Source of the DNA: Siphonodentalium dalli
Lineage: Eukaryota > Mollusca > Scaphopoda > Gadilida > Siphonodentaliidae
Assembly (NCBI GenBank): GCA_032622095.1
Contig: CP136069.1
Location: 121,634,126-121,698,125, forward strand
Reading direction: 5' to 3'
Length of the DNA: 64,000 nucleotides
Position numbers and translations under genes: made by a program. Position 1 is the stretch's first letter. Every line of letters starts with the position of its first letter. Below the pieces are notes generated by a model. It made no database searches. It was not told the origin of the DNA and worked only from the letters and a program-made list of their open reading frames with translations. This document shows positions 23,851 through 35,890 of this stretch, piece after piece.

Positions 23851-24869
23851 TTCTCTAACATAAGCCGAGTTCAAATCAGACACCCATTTTTAAAGCGGTA
23901 GAAGAGTGACAAGACCTATTACTGTTTTGTTTTGTATCTGCATAGCCTTGTATAGGCGAAACTACATGATCTGGCATTGGAAAGCGCTCTTTTCTGCGTC
24001 CAAGCTATATATACGTTCACCTAACTACTTGTATACTCCTTTAGACTACATGTACAGTTATGGTAAGTCGGCGGTGCGGCGCAAGCACATGAGTAAAACA
24101 TTGAGATTACGCCCAAATAAGTGTTTCATTTGTGAATAACAAAGCATTCGGATATTATTTATACATAAATCTGCATATCTCCAACAACTCAACCTCGTGG
24201 CTTTCTTTTTCGGGTCTTCCAAATAAGGACAAATTTGTCCTAAACATCGCGATTAATTTATCACTTATATACGTTATGAATATATACAGTCTATGTATGC
24301 ATCCACTGCATGTTTAAAGACTGAATAACAAGCTGAAGTTGAAGTTATTGTACCGGTACCAAGATAGATCTCATCCGAACGTTTGGAACACCGATACCAA
24401 ATCTCAGACAGACTAATTCAAGTTATTACATGAAATTCAGAAAAAGTTGGTTGTTTCGGCAAGGGAGACATTTAAGCATTTTCATTATTTATTAGCATTC
24501 CATGCTAACCTGCTTATTTGTAAATATGTACGTGTACACACGGGGTGTACTTATACCTTAAATAACATTGTGCTAATTTAGCGAATGTGTATGAATGTTA
24601 TGTTGACCAAAGCGTTTTAATATGTTGATATGAGATGTGAACATGTAGCCTAAAAGTGTCCACATGTGTATGGAGTCTGCAGATAACATGTATCCCCCAT
24701 CGCTCGTTATGTGATAGCAGTTATGTTATTCTTCCGTGTGTTAGCCCCACAATAAAAACAAATACGCAAGTTACCGAGTATGTTTTAATCACATTTACTC
24801 CATCACCTCCTACGACAAGGCGAAATACGTTTGACAGTATGTACATCATAAGAGGGCGGAATGGGACTG

Positions 24870-24905
<36 letters not shown>

Positions 24906-25034
24906 ATCAAATCGAAATCAGACCAAAATGATATCTTAAGCCGCGTCAAAGTCATAACTATTGACAGACGATGAGTAATATACTTAACGTCGGTGGGAAA
25001 CAAACCGGTACTGGATATCACAAAATCACATTAA
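23851..25034. other. Non-coding; CT microsatellite at 24,872-24,904
   Basis: Uninterrupted (TC)16 tract. The Ser-Leu and Arg-Glu runs in the frames across it are products of the microsatellite. No other feature. Confidence 0.6.
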
Positions 25035-25795
25035 ATATAAACACCTCAAAAAACGTTCCCCCCAATATATTCGGTAATATTTTATGAGATATTAGATGGA
25101 TTTTGATGAAACTTTCCACAAATGATTTGTGGTACCAAAGACATCAAGTGTGTTAATTACTGTGATATGAGGTGAGATATGGCTGAGTGAGCACAAATTG
25201 AATGGAATAGGGGCACTTACAAAAGTTGCAAAAACCACAGGTAGAGTGATCACCGATATTCAGCTGTGACTTGGCCCCCACTTCTCGCACAGGTATGGAA
25301 CATCCTTATCTGTTGGTACCTCAATGGCCTACATGGTGGGAAACATGGTTTACTGGAAAAATGGCGTCAAAGAAACTGATTTAACTAACTCTGTGTTGCT
25401 CACAGCATGAAACTTCAAGGTGTCATTCCAAAGGAATGTGGTTGGACTGAATGGCCTGGTCATGCAACAGGAACATTGTGTCCCGAAGATGACACGCATG
25501 TTATCATGGACTCACAGTGTGACTTTTAGACCACATTTACAGCCAGTAACAACTTGTGTGAACAATGGAACAATGGAGTGACTGTCCACTCTACGTCAGT
25601 GTTTTGCAACTTTAGAAAAGCACCCTCTTCCATTCAATTTATGCACAACCGGCCATAACATAACTCACAGGACGGTGCCTCACACAGGTTGTGTATCAGA
25701 TACCACTAAACATTTGCATAAAGTTTCGTCAAATCCATCCAATATCTCATAAAATATTACCAAATACATTAAGGGGGACTTTTAGGTGTTTATAT
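25035..25795. mobile_element. Fold-back element with ~90-bp inverted repeats and TA flanks
   Basis: ATATAAACACCT at 25,035-25,046 pairs with AGGTGTTTATAT at 25,784-25,795. Pairing continues inward through AATATTTTATGAGATATTAG and GGATTTTGATGAAACTTT, about 90 bp with mismatches. A second inverted pair (AAATTGAATGGAATAGGGG; CCTCTTCCATTCAATTT) lies deeper, so much of the 761 bp can fold back. TA at both boundaries fits Tc1/mariner-type insertion. No transposase frame. Confidence 0.75.
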
Positions 25796-26095
25796 CAACT
25801 GGATACTATCCAGACGATACGAACATGTTAACACCTCCAGGTCACTCTTTTCTTAGCTTTAATGGGTTGCAGTTTCCTTTGTTAGTGCGTTCCTGGTATA
25901 TATGGTGAACCTTTAAAAATTGTTAGTGAGTTCCTGGTTTATATGGTGAACCGAAAGAGAATATGTCAGGAGATGGAACATTGAAACAGCTGGAAAATTA
26001 ATATGACATAGATTTGTTTTAATTATAAAACATATGTAAATTAATAATCCCTGTATTCAGTCACCTACCCTATCGCTTATTACAAATGCGCACCC
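25796..26095. repeat. Spacer with a 39-bp direct repeat pair
   Basis: TTGTTAGTGCGTTCCTGGTA followed by TATATGGTGAACC near 25,880 is repeated with few changes near 25,920. The rest is featureless AT-rich sequence. Confidence 0.6.
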
Positions 26096-26099
26096 TTAA

Positions 26100-26563
26100 A
26101 GATACTGGTGGCGTTGGCGGTGGGTATGCTGTTAAAATATTCACCTCCGTCAAAAACCGCCATAAACAGAAATAATAGTAAAATATAGACATACATTGTT
26201 ATTATACCAATACGAAATATGGCATAAAACAGTATGTTATTGTCAAATGTAAACAAAAGCAAAAAGCAAAAAAAAAGAGCGTTATTTGTCACTGTTTTCC
26301 TGATATGGAAAAATAAAGAGCGTTTATATCATTTGTGTGTGATTAACTAATAGAATTTGTGCTATGTTATGTAAATAGAAGCAAAACTTTTGTAACTAGA
26401 ACAGGCTCTTGTTTACGTACACCATCGTACGTCTTGACAATATACTATTTACGCGCTGATTATGTTTGGCATATGAACTAAACTATATATATTTTAATAT
26501 TCCTTCTATGAATGGCGATTTGAACAAATATGAATATTTCTGCAACGAACACCGCCCGTACCT
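26100..26563 (+). mobile_element. TTAA MITE, AGGTACGG family (copy 1)
   Basis: A 464-bp element between TTAA at 26,096-26,099 and 26,564-26,567. The ends AGATACTGGTGGCGTT (left) and AGGTACGGGCGGTGTT (right, read inward) are inverted repeats. The inside matches the 47.0-kb copy in reverse orientation, including AAATGTAAACAAAAGC and a pair of AAAGAGCGTT motifs at 26,273 and 26,315. No coding frame. The TTAA target points to piggyBac or Kolobok. Confidence 0.85.
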
Positions 26564-26567
26564 TTAA

Positions 26568-27189
26568 GGTCAGACACCGGAAAGATTCACCGATGCACGA
26601 ATAACCGTCTAGCAGCAACGAGAGAAACACTCTTTATTTTGACCATACAAGGAAACCAGTACAAACGAACGCTCTTTATTATCACACGCTACAGAGCACC
26701 CAGGTCTTGAATTGACTCCTTGTGAATATAATTGTATTAGTAGGGTTACCCGGCGTTACCCAGGTTAAAGTGATGTGAAACCCTCTGCATATTGTGGATA
26801 TATGGTGGAAATAGAGGATACTCTTGTTCAAAGCATTACACATATTCTCATAAATTATATATCCAAATAGCATCACAAAACATTATTCTTACACACGGAA
26901 TATAAGTAGTAGGTCACCTTGTCGGATCGGAGCGATTGCATTTTGTTTATCGCGATTAATCCGTCCCACCAATAAAGAACTATTTATGTATTTACAACTG
27001 CGTATACTTCAGACGTTATAACATGACATCATAAACACATTATATAGTTCGCAAAAATAAAAGACGACAATTGGGTTTTACATAGAGATGTGTCAATCAA
27101 TCTAGTGGGTTTGACTTAAGATTTTGAGGACACGTGTGGATGACGTTGTATACGTTTTTGTATAAAATTGGCGAGTATACAAATTCGTA
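26568..27189. other. Non-coding; paired AAAGAGCGT-type motif at 26,630-26,680
   Basis: On the minus strand the stretch 26,680-26,628 reads AATAAAGAGCGTT, then TTTCCTTGTATGG, then AATAAAGAGTGTT. This repeats the paired motif of the neighbouring MITE although it lies outside its TTAA boundary. Otherwise featureless. Confidence 0.5.
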
Positions 27190-28050
27190 CCAAATTTAGG
27201 GCCCCCATATCTATCATCCAAACGGCACCAATTTGGCGTATCTAAACCGCACGATTAGATTTCTCGTATCACGGAGAATATGTATCAATCTGGTGGAAAT
27301 CAGCGCTAAACATATTGTTAATCTTTTTTGTGTTCCTCTCACCCTCTACGAATAGTCCCACTTGTGACAGCTTGTGACATCCTTAGACCACACAATTAGA
27401 CTCCTGATATCATGGAGATGATTATTGATACCAATTTGATCGAATTTAGTGCCCGCTAACCCCCAACTCTCACACAAACAACACCAACATGGCGTCTTTA
27501 AATCACACGATCAGACGCCTCGTATTATGGATAAGAATGCGTATAACTTTGGTGGAAATTGGCGCTAAAATTATTGCGAATCAATTTTGGTGCCCCTCTG
27601 CCTTTCAGTTAAACCCTGACTCGAGTGACGCCACTTTTGACAGATTTAAGCCACACCATTAGACTCCTCATACCATGGGGATGATATTGTATAAGTGTGG
27701 TGGCAATCGGCGACTAAACCCATTCGTATCAAATTGAGTGCCCCTCCCACAATCTTTCATCCAAACGACAGCAATTTGGAGTCTTTAAATCGCACAATTA
27801 GATTCCTTGTATCATGGAGAAGAAGATATATCAATTTGGTGGAAATCGACGCTAAAATTAGTTTTATATCAATTTTGCCCCCTCTCCCCTTCCGTGCATC
27901 CCTGACGCGAATGGCGCCACGTTTGACACATTTAAACAATACCATTAGATTCCTTATATCATGGGAATGATTATATAAAAGTTTCGTGGCAATCGGCGGC
28001 AAATATTTTTTCTACCACTCCCCCATTTCTGCCCTGACAACGGCGTCACT
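27190..28050. repeat. Degenerate tandem array, period about 140 bp
   Basis: Phrases recur in fixed order: ATCCAAACGGCACCAATTTGG, then CCGCACGATTAGATT, a TATCATGGAGA motif, GTGGAAATCGGCGCTAAA and GTGCCCCTCTCCC. Full double units start near 27,205, 27,468 and 27,748 (about 270 bp), and each holds two half-units. A further relative lies at 32,640-32,830. Short frames on both strands are by-products. Confidence 0.75.
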
Positions 28051-28600
28051 TAGTCGGATTCCTTATGTCATTTTGCATTTTTGGTTTGTTAAAAGCGATC
28101 TGAAAACGGATTATGTATGCCTAGTAGGTGTGTTTTCAGGATTCACTTGTTTCCATTCTTGAATTTTGGCGGGTCGGCCTAAATCGGGGTCAACATAATT
28201 TAGAGAGCGTTTCGTATTTATAGAAAACGATAGATGGTGCCATCTGGCATATGGTGATCGGTGTGATTTGAAACTTCTCCAAACTACTAGATATGACTGT
28301 TACATGTATTTTTGAAAAATTTGATGTGATCGGTTCATTCTTGTTGGCTACAGTTGTGATCAAAATTTAACACTGAGTCCTATGGAGATTATAGTACTTT
28401 GGATAAATGGCGCCATTTTGCGTATTATGATATGCGCGTACTGATATTTCTAAAGAATACTAAGTATGAAACACAGACGTAGTTTAAAAAAGAATGGATG
28501 TGATCAGATGATTCTTGCTGGGTACAGTTGCGATCAAAATTTAACACTTAACCCTATGGAGAATTTCGTGTTATGCTCAAACGTTGATTGTAATATCACT
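28051..28600. repeat. Two degenerate direct repeats, period about 172 bp
   Basis: GTGATCAAAATTTAACAC followed by TATGGAGA occurs near 28,358 and again near 28,530, preceded each time by a TTCTTG(T/C)TGG(C/G)TACAGTTG phrase. No coding content. Confidence 0.7.
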
Positions 28601-29264
28601 TATTGGCAATCGTGCGCAAATATATATGTAGACTAACACTCGTGTTTGACCCACTGTAACTATCCGTGATTTAATAGATGCAATTAATACATGATATATT
28701 TATGCCTCAAGATACAGTTATTGGCAAAAGTAAGTGTCGAATGGTTTTGTAATTTCGATAATATGCAGTCTGTTGAATCAAACGAAAATATTCACAACAA
28801 GACTGTTCACGATGTGATTACATATTATATTATTGTTTTATTTGATACTTGTTGTCCACTGACTAGTTTTTAAAACCACATCGTTGATCATAACGGGATG
28901 TAGTGTCACAAATACACAGGTATATAGATTGTAGTTGTCATTAACTCAATCGTTGTCATCGGAGTCTATCCCACATGCACTGAGAAAATCCGTGTTTTCG
29001 CAGGATTTGTGCTACTGATAAATGGACATTTCGGTGCAGCTGAGATCTTTGCTATAGCGGTATAGGCTTTGCTTTCATACTTCCCACGTCAGTTACATTT
29101 GGGCCAACTTCAGTACAGCGACTGAAACCCAACATTCACCATCAATATTCTGACCACAGTCAATTTGACGCTTCGTGTATAGCTGTGAAAATCAAGTAAA
29201 TTCGAATTTCCACTAAAGTAGAGCTTAATGAGTAAAATAGATATCAACCATAGTTGAATTTCCT
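28601..29264. other. Non-coding, no recognised feature
   Basis: No repeats, RNA genes or exons recognised. Confidence 0.5.
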
Positions 29265-29770
29265 GCAAATTCCCAGTAGGTTCTTAGTAACCGTTACTAA
29301 GGAGCTATCGGGATCGGTGACAAAGTCTCCCGATCTTATAATGATCAGTGGCCTATGCAGAACATGGCTGCACAGTTAAAAGACATATATACATGTGCCC
29401 AACTTTGAACAAAACCAGCACCATGTGATTAGACACTGACTAAATTATGGCAATACCAATGAATGATTAGCAACCGTTGTTAACTTTAAATAAGACATAT
29501 GGTTCACTTTGACGGCCAGGTATATCTCAAATTTCACATTTGTGTATTAACTGCATCGGAAACGCAAACGTTGAATTACGACCATATCTGTTACAATTGC
29601 AATTTCTAGTGAATTCCCGGTAATTTCCTAGACAAAGTTTCTCGATCTTATAATGATCAATGGCCCATGGGGCACTAACATGTACAGTTCCATATCTGTG
29701 TCACCATTTCAACATAACCAATACCATCCGACTGTAGACACTATCTAATTTACGGGAAAATGCCACGGCC
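29265..29770. repeat. Two diverged direct repeats, period about 345 bp
   Basis: CGATCTTATAATGATCA occurs near 29,333 and 29,643, each followed by a TGGCC(T/C)ATG phrase, a CAGTT segment and an ACCA(G/A)(C/T)ACCAT phrase. The first unit also contains a small hairpin, CTTAGTAACCGTTACTAAG. Confidence 0.65.
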
Positions 29771-30487
29771 CAGAATGTTGATCGGTTCAAAGCCAAGTAT
29801 ATTATTGGGGGAGAACGATCCATTAAGCCTAAGTCGATGGTTTGTTCACAACGGATGGAGTCATGATACATTATGAAGGATGATGGAAGGGTCCCCTCAA
29901 ATATGTTCTTCGACACAGTATTGTCCCGCACTGTGTCACTTGCATATTACTGTGTTGTACTATATATAAGACCAAGCACATATTGCACACATATATCTTC
30001 TTATAAATAAATTATCTCTTAGAAAGTGTCCAGAGATGTCTTGCCTATTTATACTGACAATTTATTTTTATTCTTGTGGCAAAGGACTTGAGGGAGTGAT
30101 TTGTTATGTTGACTAAGGTGTTAATTTAGTATGTGAAACATGTATGCCGGGGGATGTATCGAGTGGACGGAGAAAGTATTTTCTTTATCATCAGATGAAC
30201 ATAATTTAAACTCCCAATTTTGATCAACCCGACCAGGAATTATAGAACAACCATCTATATATGCCCAGCAATATTTAGCAATACATAAGGACATGATAAC
30301 ATTGTTTAACATTTTTAAACAATATTGTGCACCCTATCCACATGTATGGCTAAACACATCGTTGGCATAGATGAGTTGTTGTATAGTTGTTACATTGATG
30401 CTGGTCGGGTTTCTCCAAATTTAATACCAAACAGAATGATGCATAAGCTACGGTGGCTGGTTTAGGACATGGGAAATTGTTCTTTTT
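29771..30487. other. Non-coding, no recognised feature
   Basis: AT-rich; the short minus-strand frames have no domain content. Confidence 0.5.
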
Positions 30488-30568
30488 ATTTCGTGGCCAC
30501 GAAATACTAATTCGTGGCCACTAAATTACTAATTCGTGGCAACGAAATACTAATTCGTGGCGAATTAT
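30488..30568. repeat. 21-23-bp tandem repeat of TTCGTGGCCACGAAATACTAA
   Basis: About four units of ATTCGTGGCCACGAAATACT type, each built around the palindrome TTCGTGGCCACGAA. Successive units differ by single bases and the array fades into GTGGCGAATTATAA. Confidence 0.85.
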
Positions 30569-30985
30569 AACTGATTGACCTTTGCATATATCCAGATACC
30601 TTTACGGTGGGATAGGATAGGATGGGATATTTTATTTCAATATACACATATTAATACATTATAATACATTTGACAAATATTGTATTGTATATTCAAGGGG
30701 GTGGCATAGTCAGGCTAGACTGTCTTACTGCCACCCTGCTACGGTATGGTTACACTTGATGATGTTTTAGAAACAATTTGTACGATCGCAGAGAAGCTAC
30801 TATATAAACCCCTTATGGAGTGGGACCCGGGCTCTATGGGGATATGAACGTCCGATATAAACTAGCCCAGAGAGAACGGGGAAACACGGGTCAGGTGGCT
30901 CCAAGAAAAACTGAATATGCATTAGTTTTTACCACAAGGGATCGAATGGGAATGACATTTCACTCGGCATATATATTGGCCGAAT
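30569..30985. other. Non-coding, no recognised feature
   Basis: Contains a short GGGATAGGATAGGATGGGAT stretch near 30,608. The open frame from 30,820 runs into the next repeat array and is not credible as a gene. Confidence 0.45.
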
Positions 30986-31572
30986 TAAGTCAAATAAGGG
31001 GTTTTGTAGGGTGGGCCCAAAACAAACTTATAAATATTCACCCCTTTCAACCATACCCGATCCAAAATGGTCGCCGCTCAGAAGGGGTCAAATAGGGTAC
31101 ACATTATTTCTTGGTCACTTGACCGATATATATCAAATAAAGGGTGTTGTACGGTGGCTAGCAAAGCAAGCTAATTTTTCACACCTTCAGCCCATTCGAG
31201 CGAAAATGATAAATGATCATTGGGGTCCATATAATTATGGTACAATGAAATAGCCCCCCCCCCCAATATTAGGTCGAATACAGTGTGTTGTAGGGTGACC
31301 CCTGATGAGACAAACTAAATATTCACCGGCTTATCCATCTCCGATCCAAAATGGCCGCCCAGATGGGTTCAAATATGGCACCTATACAATTTCTCGGCCC
31401 CTTAACCGTTTGATGTGGTAGAATTGGTGCTGTAGGGTGGCCCCAAGATATACTGAATGTCGTGGGTGCCCTATGTGACCCACCCCAGGACGGCGGCAAC
31501 TTTGGATCGGGTTGGTGAAAGGGGTGATTACTTAATTTGTTTTACGGGCCACCCTACAACACCCTTTATCTC
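30986..31572. repeat. 140-bp tandem array closed by an inverted unit
   Basis: TCAAATAAGGGGTTTTGTAG and relatives (TGTTGTAGGGTGGCCCC) recur near 30,990, 31,134, 31,274 and 31,414, a period of 140-144 bp. Between them stands a phrase GATCCAAAATGGCCGCC. At 31,492-31,571 the unit returns inverted (GGGCCACCCTACAACACCCT), pairing with 30,990-31,070. The inverted end suggests a former transposable element with internal tandem amplification. Confidence 0.75.
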
Positions 31573-32590
31573 AAATCGTCGTGGCTGATGCCATGATGGT
31601 GGACTTGACATACTTGACATATGTGCATAATATCAACTCGCACAATTCATGAAAAGGCTAATCGTGTAAGTTAATATCTGTATAATCAGTCAACGCTCTT
31701 TACATTTTTAAAACCGTCCAAACAATTTGTTTCCACTAAAATGTCAGACTGGAAACAATTAGACTCTGAAAGTAGACCGCCATATTTGATACTTTTGTTA
31801 ATTCCAACTCGCACATCCACCAGAAGGTTAGTTATGAGGATTAATATTTGTATAATAAGCAAACGCTCTTTAAATTCTTAAAACAGTCCAAAAAAACTTT
31901 TTTTTCAATAAAATTTCAACTGGACACAGGTCAACTCTGAAAGTAGACACGCTATTGATAAATAAACCGTTCGCATGTCATTTTAGACAATCCGAAATTG
32001 CGCGACCGTTGTTTTTGACCAAAGGAATCTGACTTGTGAAATCAGTGAGGGTGGGGTAGGGTTAGCTTTTCTGCGATATCTTTACCGAAATTCGATGTAT
32101 CGAAGTTTTGTTTGTGGCATATGATCAAGATATCCTTGTAGATTGTTCATGTTCGTCTATATGTGATCTAGCTGATTTTAAGAATATACAATACCTTAAT
32201 ATTTGGGAAAGAAAGTTGAAAATGCAGTCATAAATACAATTCATCTGATGATTTTATGATAAAATTCCACATTAAGATATGTAATTAAGTAATTATGGCA
32301 AGATCTCTCCATGTTTTACGATTTATAAGAACAAAGAAAGCCACTTACCGAACTGGCTATGCGTAATAGCATGTTTTATTACCAGGTGGACGGGAAAAAA
32401 ATAGAGGGGTACACAAACAAAAGCCTCACAAAAACCTGTTTCCACTAAAATATCAAGCTGGAAACAGGTAGATTCTGAAAATAGACACACTGATGGTATA
32501 GAAACTGTTCTCATATCGCTTTTAACATTCCGAAAACGCGCGACCATTTTTTTCGACGTAAGGAATCCGACTAACTTTAGAAAATTCTAA
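31573..32590. repeat. Three diverged copies of a ~170-bp repeat
   Basis: Copies near 31,690, 31,860 and 32,435 share TTTCCACTAAAATGTCAGAC, GGAAACA(A/G)(T/G)TAGA and CTGAAAGTAGAC; the second and third also share TTCGACGTAAGGAATC-like and CGCGACC phrases. The first two carry CGCTCTTTA (minus-strand TAAAGAGCG) at 31,694 and 31,864. Sequence between the second and third copies has no recognised feature. Confidence 0.65.
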
Positions 32591-33019
32591 TCCGCACCAT
32601 TATCTTTCTCGTAAAAAGTTACCCATAGTAGACCGGTTGGTACCATATAGATGGTCCCTCGGCGCTAAACTTAGTTTATCAATTTCGGTGCCCCTCTCCC
32701 CTTCAGTGCCACTCTTGACATATTTAAACCACACCATCAGATTCCGTTTATCATGGGGATGGTCATATATAAGTTTCGTGGCAATCGGCGACAATATTTG
32801 TTTATGCCCCTGACAACAACCGCGTCGCTTTAGAAAATCCTAACCCTCACCATTATCTTTCTCGTAAAAAATTACCCCTATAGTAGACCCCGTTGGTGCC
32901 ATCTAGATGGTCCCCTGTGAATTTATATAGAACACAGACAGACAGACATACATTCGTAAATATAGATATAGATTGGGGGATAGGTTTGCTTTATTTAAGA
33001 ACCCTTTTTTTCGATGAAC
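32591..33019. repeat. 247-bp direct repeat pair, related to the 27-kb array
   Basis: ACCATTATCTTTCTCGTAAA, then GTAGACC and a GTTGGT(A/G)CCAT phrase ending in AGATGGTCCC, occur near 32,597 and again near 32,844. The part between, with CACACCATCAGATTCC and GTGGCAATCGGCGACAA, is homologous to units of the 27.2-28.0-kb array. Confidence 0.7.
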
Positions 33020-33024
33020 AGTTT

Positions 33025-33915
33025 CACCCCATGCATCCGGAAATGCTTGTAGCGGAAGACATGCTCGTAGCGGAATAACCACATGACCCGCGATTTGCAT
33101 ACCGTTCACGGTTAGACACACGTTGCACCGAAACCAACACATACCAGTGGTTGACGGTGGTGGTACTATTTGTGGTTATAATTTACCCAACTGTACATCA
33201 AACTTCTTTAAACATGGACGCAGTTTAATCCTATTTTACCGGGAAGTTAGGCCAAAAATTGTGGCAAAATTTGCATTTCTTACATAAAATTATGTTTTCC
33301 GTGGTAACAGCCCAGACAATATAGTCTTTGCATACATTGCTATTTCCGCGGATATTCCCTTAATATAATAGACAACATTTTCAGTCATGTTTCTACATTT
33401 TCCATAGTAAAATATTACCATATATGCAGGTCATAGCAAGAACATATAGTATGTCTATAGCAGTGGTTTTACGTTTGCTATAGACATGCCCCAAAATCAA
33501 GTGAGTGCCTCCATGGAAACTAATTTTTCGGGCACTAATATGATTGACATCGCAAACATGTCCAGTTCATTTTGAAACTAAGATATCATACTTTGAGAGA
33601 CTGTATGTTATATAATGTGTCAATGCAAAGATTCATTAAAATGTGATAAAACTTATATCGAGTAAGTATTTCAGGTCTTAATTTTCGTATAAAACCCGAT
33701 TATCGAACAGTAATATGCAAATTGCGGAAACCACAACCGCTCATTTCTGTAGACCGATTATCGCTGTTAACGTTTAAAAAAAAATCAAGGTAAACTAAAC
33801 CGTGTTTTTATTAAATAACTTACGACAACTAAAGACGATGTGCAAATCCCGGGCCAAGTGGTTATTCCGCTACGAGCGTGTCTTCCGCTACGAGCATGTC
33901 CGGATGCATGGGGTG
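33025..33915. mobile_element. 891-bp non-autonomous DNA transposon, 5-bp target duplications
   Basis: The 75-bp terminal inverted repeats (33,025-33,099 and 33,841-33,915) differ at about six positions. Both start CACCCCATGCATCCGGA when read inward and contain two tandem copies of ATGCTCGTAGCGGAA. AGTTT stands directly outside both ends (33,020-33,024; 33,916-33,920), a 5-bp duplication. The interior (33,100-33,840) has no transposase frame. CAC termini with 5-bp duplications are the pattern of Transib-type elements, but the rest of the heptamer does not match well, so the class is open. Confidence 0.85.
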
Positions 33916-33920
33916 AGTTT

Positions 33921-34220
33921 GAAGACAAATTATTTAATTCGAGTTGAATACCCACTTTCGTCCATTCATTCTAATTGAGGTATGGTCCTCGCTGGACTTC
34001 AAATTTTTCACTCAGCATAGTTAATTTGCATTGAGGAGCTGAGACACGATCGCGAACTTATTACTAGTTGATGTATTTGGGAGTATTGATGAAAAGCCGA
34101 AACCTTAATCGTAACAATGAATATGGAAAAACCACAACGAATAGAAAGAACACAAATACTAGTGACGTTTTACCCTATTCGTAATAATTATCTGTCGTAG
34201 TTCCTTATGCGAAAGGTGTC
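33921..34220 (+). repeat. Dispersed repeat R2, copy 1
   Basis: Ordered phrases GAGCTGAGACACGATCG, GAAACCTTAATCGTAAC, GAATAGAAAGAACACAA, TAGTGACGT and ATTCGTAATAATTATCTGT match 36,560-36,790 in the same orientation. Several dozen substitutions separate the two. No terminal repeats found. Confidence 0.7.
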
Positions 34221-34232
34221 TATTGAATCATG

Positions 34233-34307
34233 CAAACCGAGGGTAACCCGATACAGACAAACCGAGGGTAACCCGATGCAGACAAACCGAAGGTAACCCG
34301 ATGCAGA
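34233..34307. repeat. 25-bp tandem repeat, 3 copies
   Basis: Three successive units of CAAACCGAGGGTAACCCGAT plus (A/G)CAGA, with two variable positions in all. Confidence 0.95.
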
Positions 34308-35199
34308 CATTGCCAGACAAAGTAGTGCCCCGGTGAACGTTCGTCAACAATTGCCGTGTAGGAATCGTATGGGGTGATTTATGTGCTCATTCGATTTCGA
34401 TATCAGTATACCAACACGTGTATCCTCACAAACATGACTATTCAGTTCATAAAAATTATTAGCAAGTTTTACTGTTTTTTTTTCTACCAGCAGCAGCTGT
34501 GGCTGGCAGATGTTACAAATTACCATGGAATAATACCTTACATTTATACAGTAAATATATGTGCAACTTTCATTATCCATACAATGTGAATTATGAGAAG
34601 AATCCAATCAGCTGGCATCACAGAGATATATTAAGACTAAAACAGCCACGCAATCCTGCATGTTAACACTGATTAAATTACGTTTAAAAAAAAAAAATCC
34701 TCATCCGATACCGGACCCACCCCATAAAGTCTAATAAAAGGAAAATATTCAGTGAAAACATTAAGTCCCCAACTAGAATAGTACTATGTAGTAGTCTAAT
34801 TTATGGGCCTGGACATTTGAACTCATATTGGTAGACACAATTTGTCTTTGAATTTGATTTTTGGAAAAGAAAATGGACATAACACTGGATACATGTAAGT
34901 CCACATGCCCAAACATTGCATCCTGGAAAACGTTCACAACACCCCACCCAAATACACTGATATTTTCCTTCTATGGCTAAGATTAGCCCAATGCATGCTT
35001 AACTCTGAACCTGGGAAATATAGATTTACCACCCACGACCGCCTTATTTGAATATTACACTTGACATTTTGAATTTTCTTACTCTAAACAATGCCCCACT
35101 TAAGGCAGCGCATAAGAATAATCACTCATGTGCACATATAAGTTTGACCATGCTGTTTATTTTATGAAAATAAAACCAGTAGCCAAAATTGTCATTTTC
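34308..35199. other. Non-coding, no recognised feature
   Basis: Two overlapping open frames on opposite strands near 34,344-34,607 have no domain content. No repeats recognised. Confidence 0.5.
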
Positions 35200-35890
35200 T
35201 TAATTGTAGTTATGAACGTTCGAACAAATAAACGTTCGACTACGATGGAATCTTGCGCACTTGATGACTTGGTCGAATTCCTCAATTTCTTGTGTATCAT
35301 CTGCATTCTATGGAATCGAAATTCGGTCTCATCTGGACAAACGTCCGGTGGTACCGGATCAATAAAGAGATCATTTCGCTTTCTCTTTCTTGTTTGCTCT
35401 ACAGACGATTGAAGCTCTTTAAATCATTAGGCATATAACGGTTCGTTTCGATATATTCTCAAAGTCACGAATCCGGAACGCCAAAAACGAAACGAACATT
35501 GGAAATCACATGGCTAATCCAATTAAGATTTTATGGTCGACAAATTATTCTAAATCACACAAATAACTTCGCCATCGACGAACGATAATGACTATACTGG
35601 TCTCTTTTGGGCGGGCGTGAGCTTGTCAAAGAAATAATTTCCGTGTTTGTCGTCTGGTGTAGAGAATGAGATATTAGTTTGGTCGCCATTTTGTCAGCAG
35701 TTTTGTATTAATGGGCCCCACTCAAACGTGGGTCGATCGGAATTATTTTCGGTCACTGATGATTGGTGTGTTTACCAAAGATCATCAGAATCCAGACTTC
35801 GTGTCATTCCGTTCTGGAATCAAAATCAAATAATTCATTCCATTCAGCCTGTCGTTTGGCTGAGATTCGAGAACTGGCATTAAATTCTCA
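35200..35890. promoter_or_regulatory. Candidate regulatory block (repeat-free)
   Basis: About 690 bp of high-complexity sequence without shared repeats, containing GGCTAATCCAATTAAGA, CAAATAATTCATTCC and a GGGCGGGCG core. Open frames of 78-94 codons on the plus strand look incidental. Proposed from composition and context alone. Confidence 0.25.

Noticed and set aside
24656-25021. Frames with Ser-Leu and Arg-Glu runs
   Set aside because: Direct products of the TC microsatellite at 24,872-24,904.
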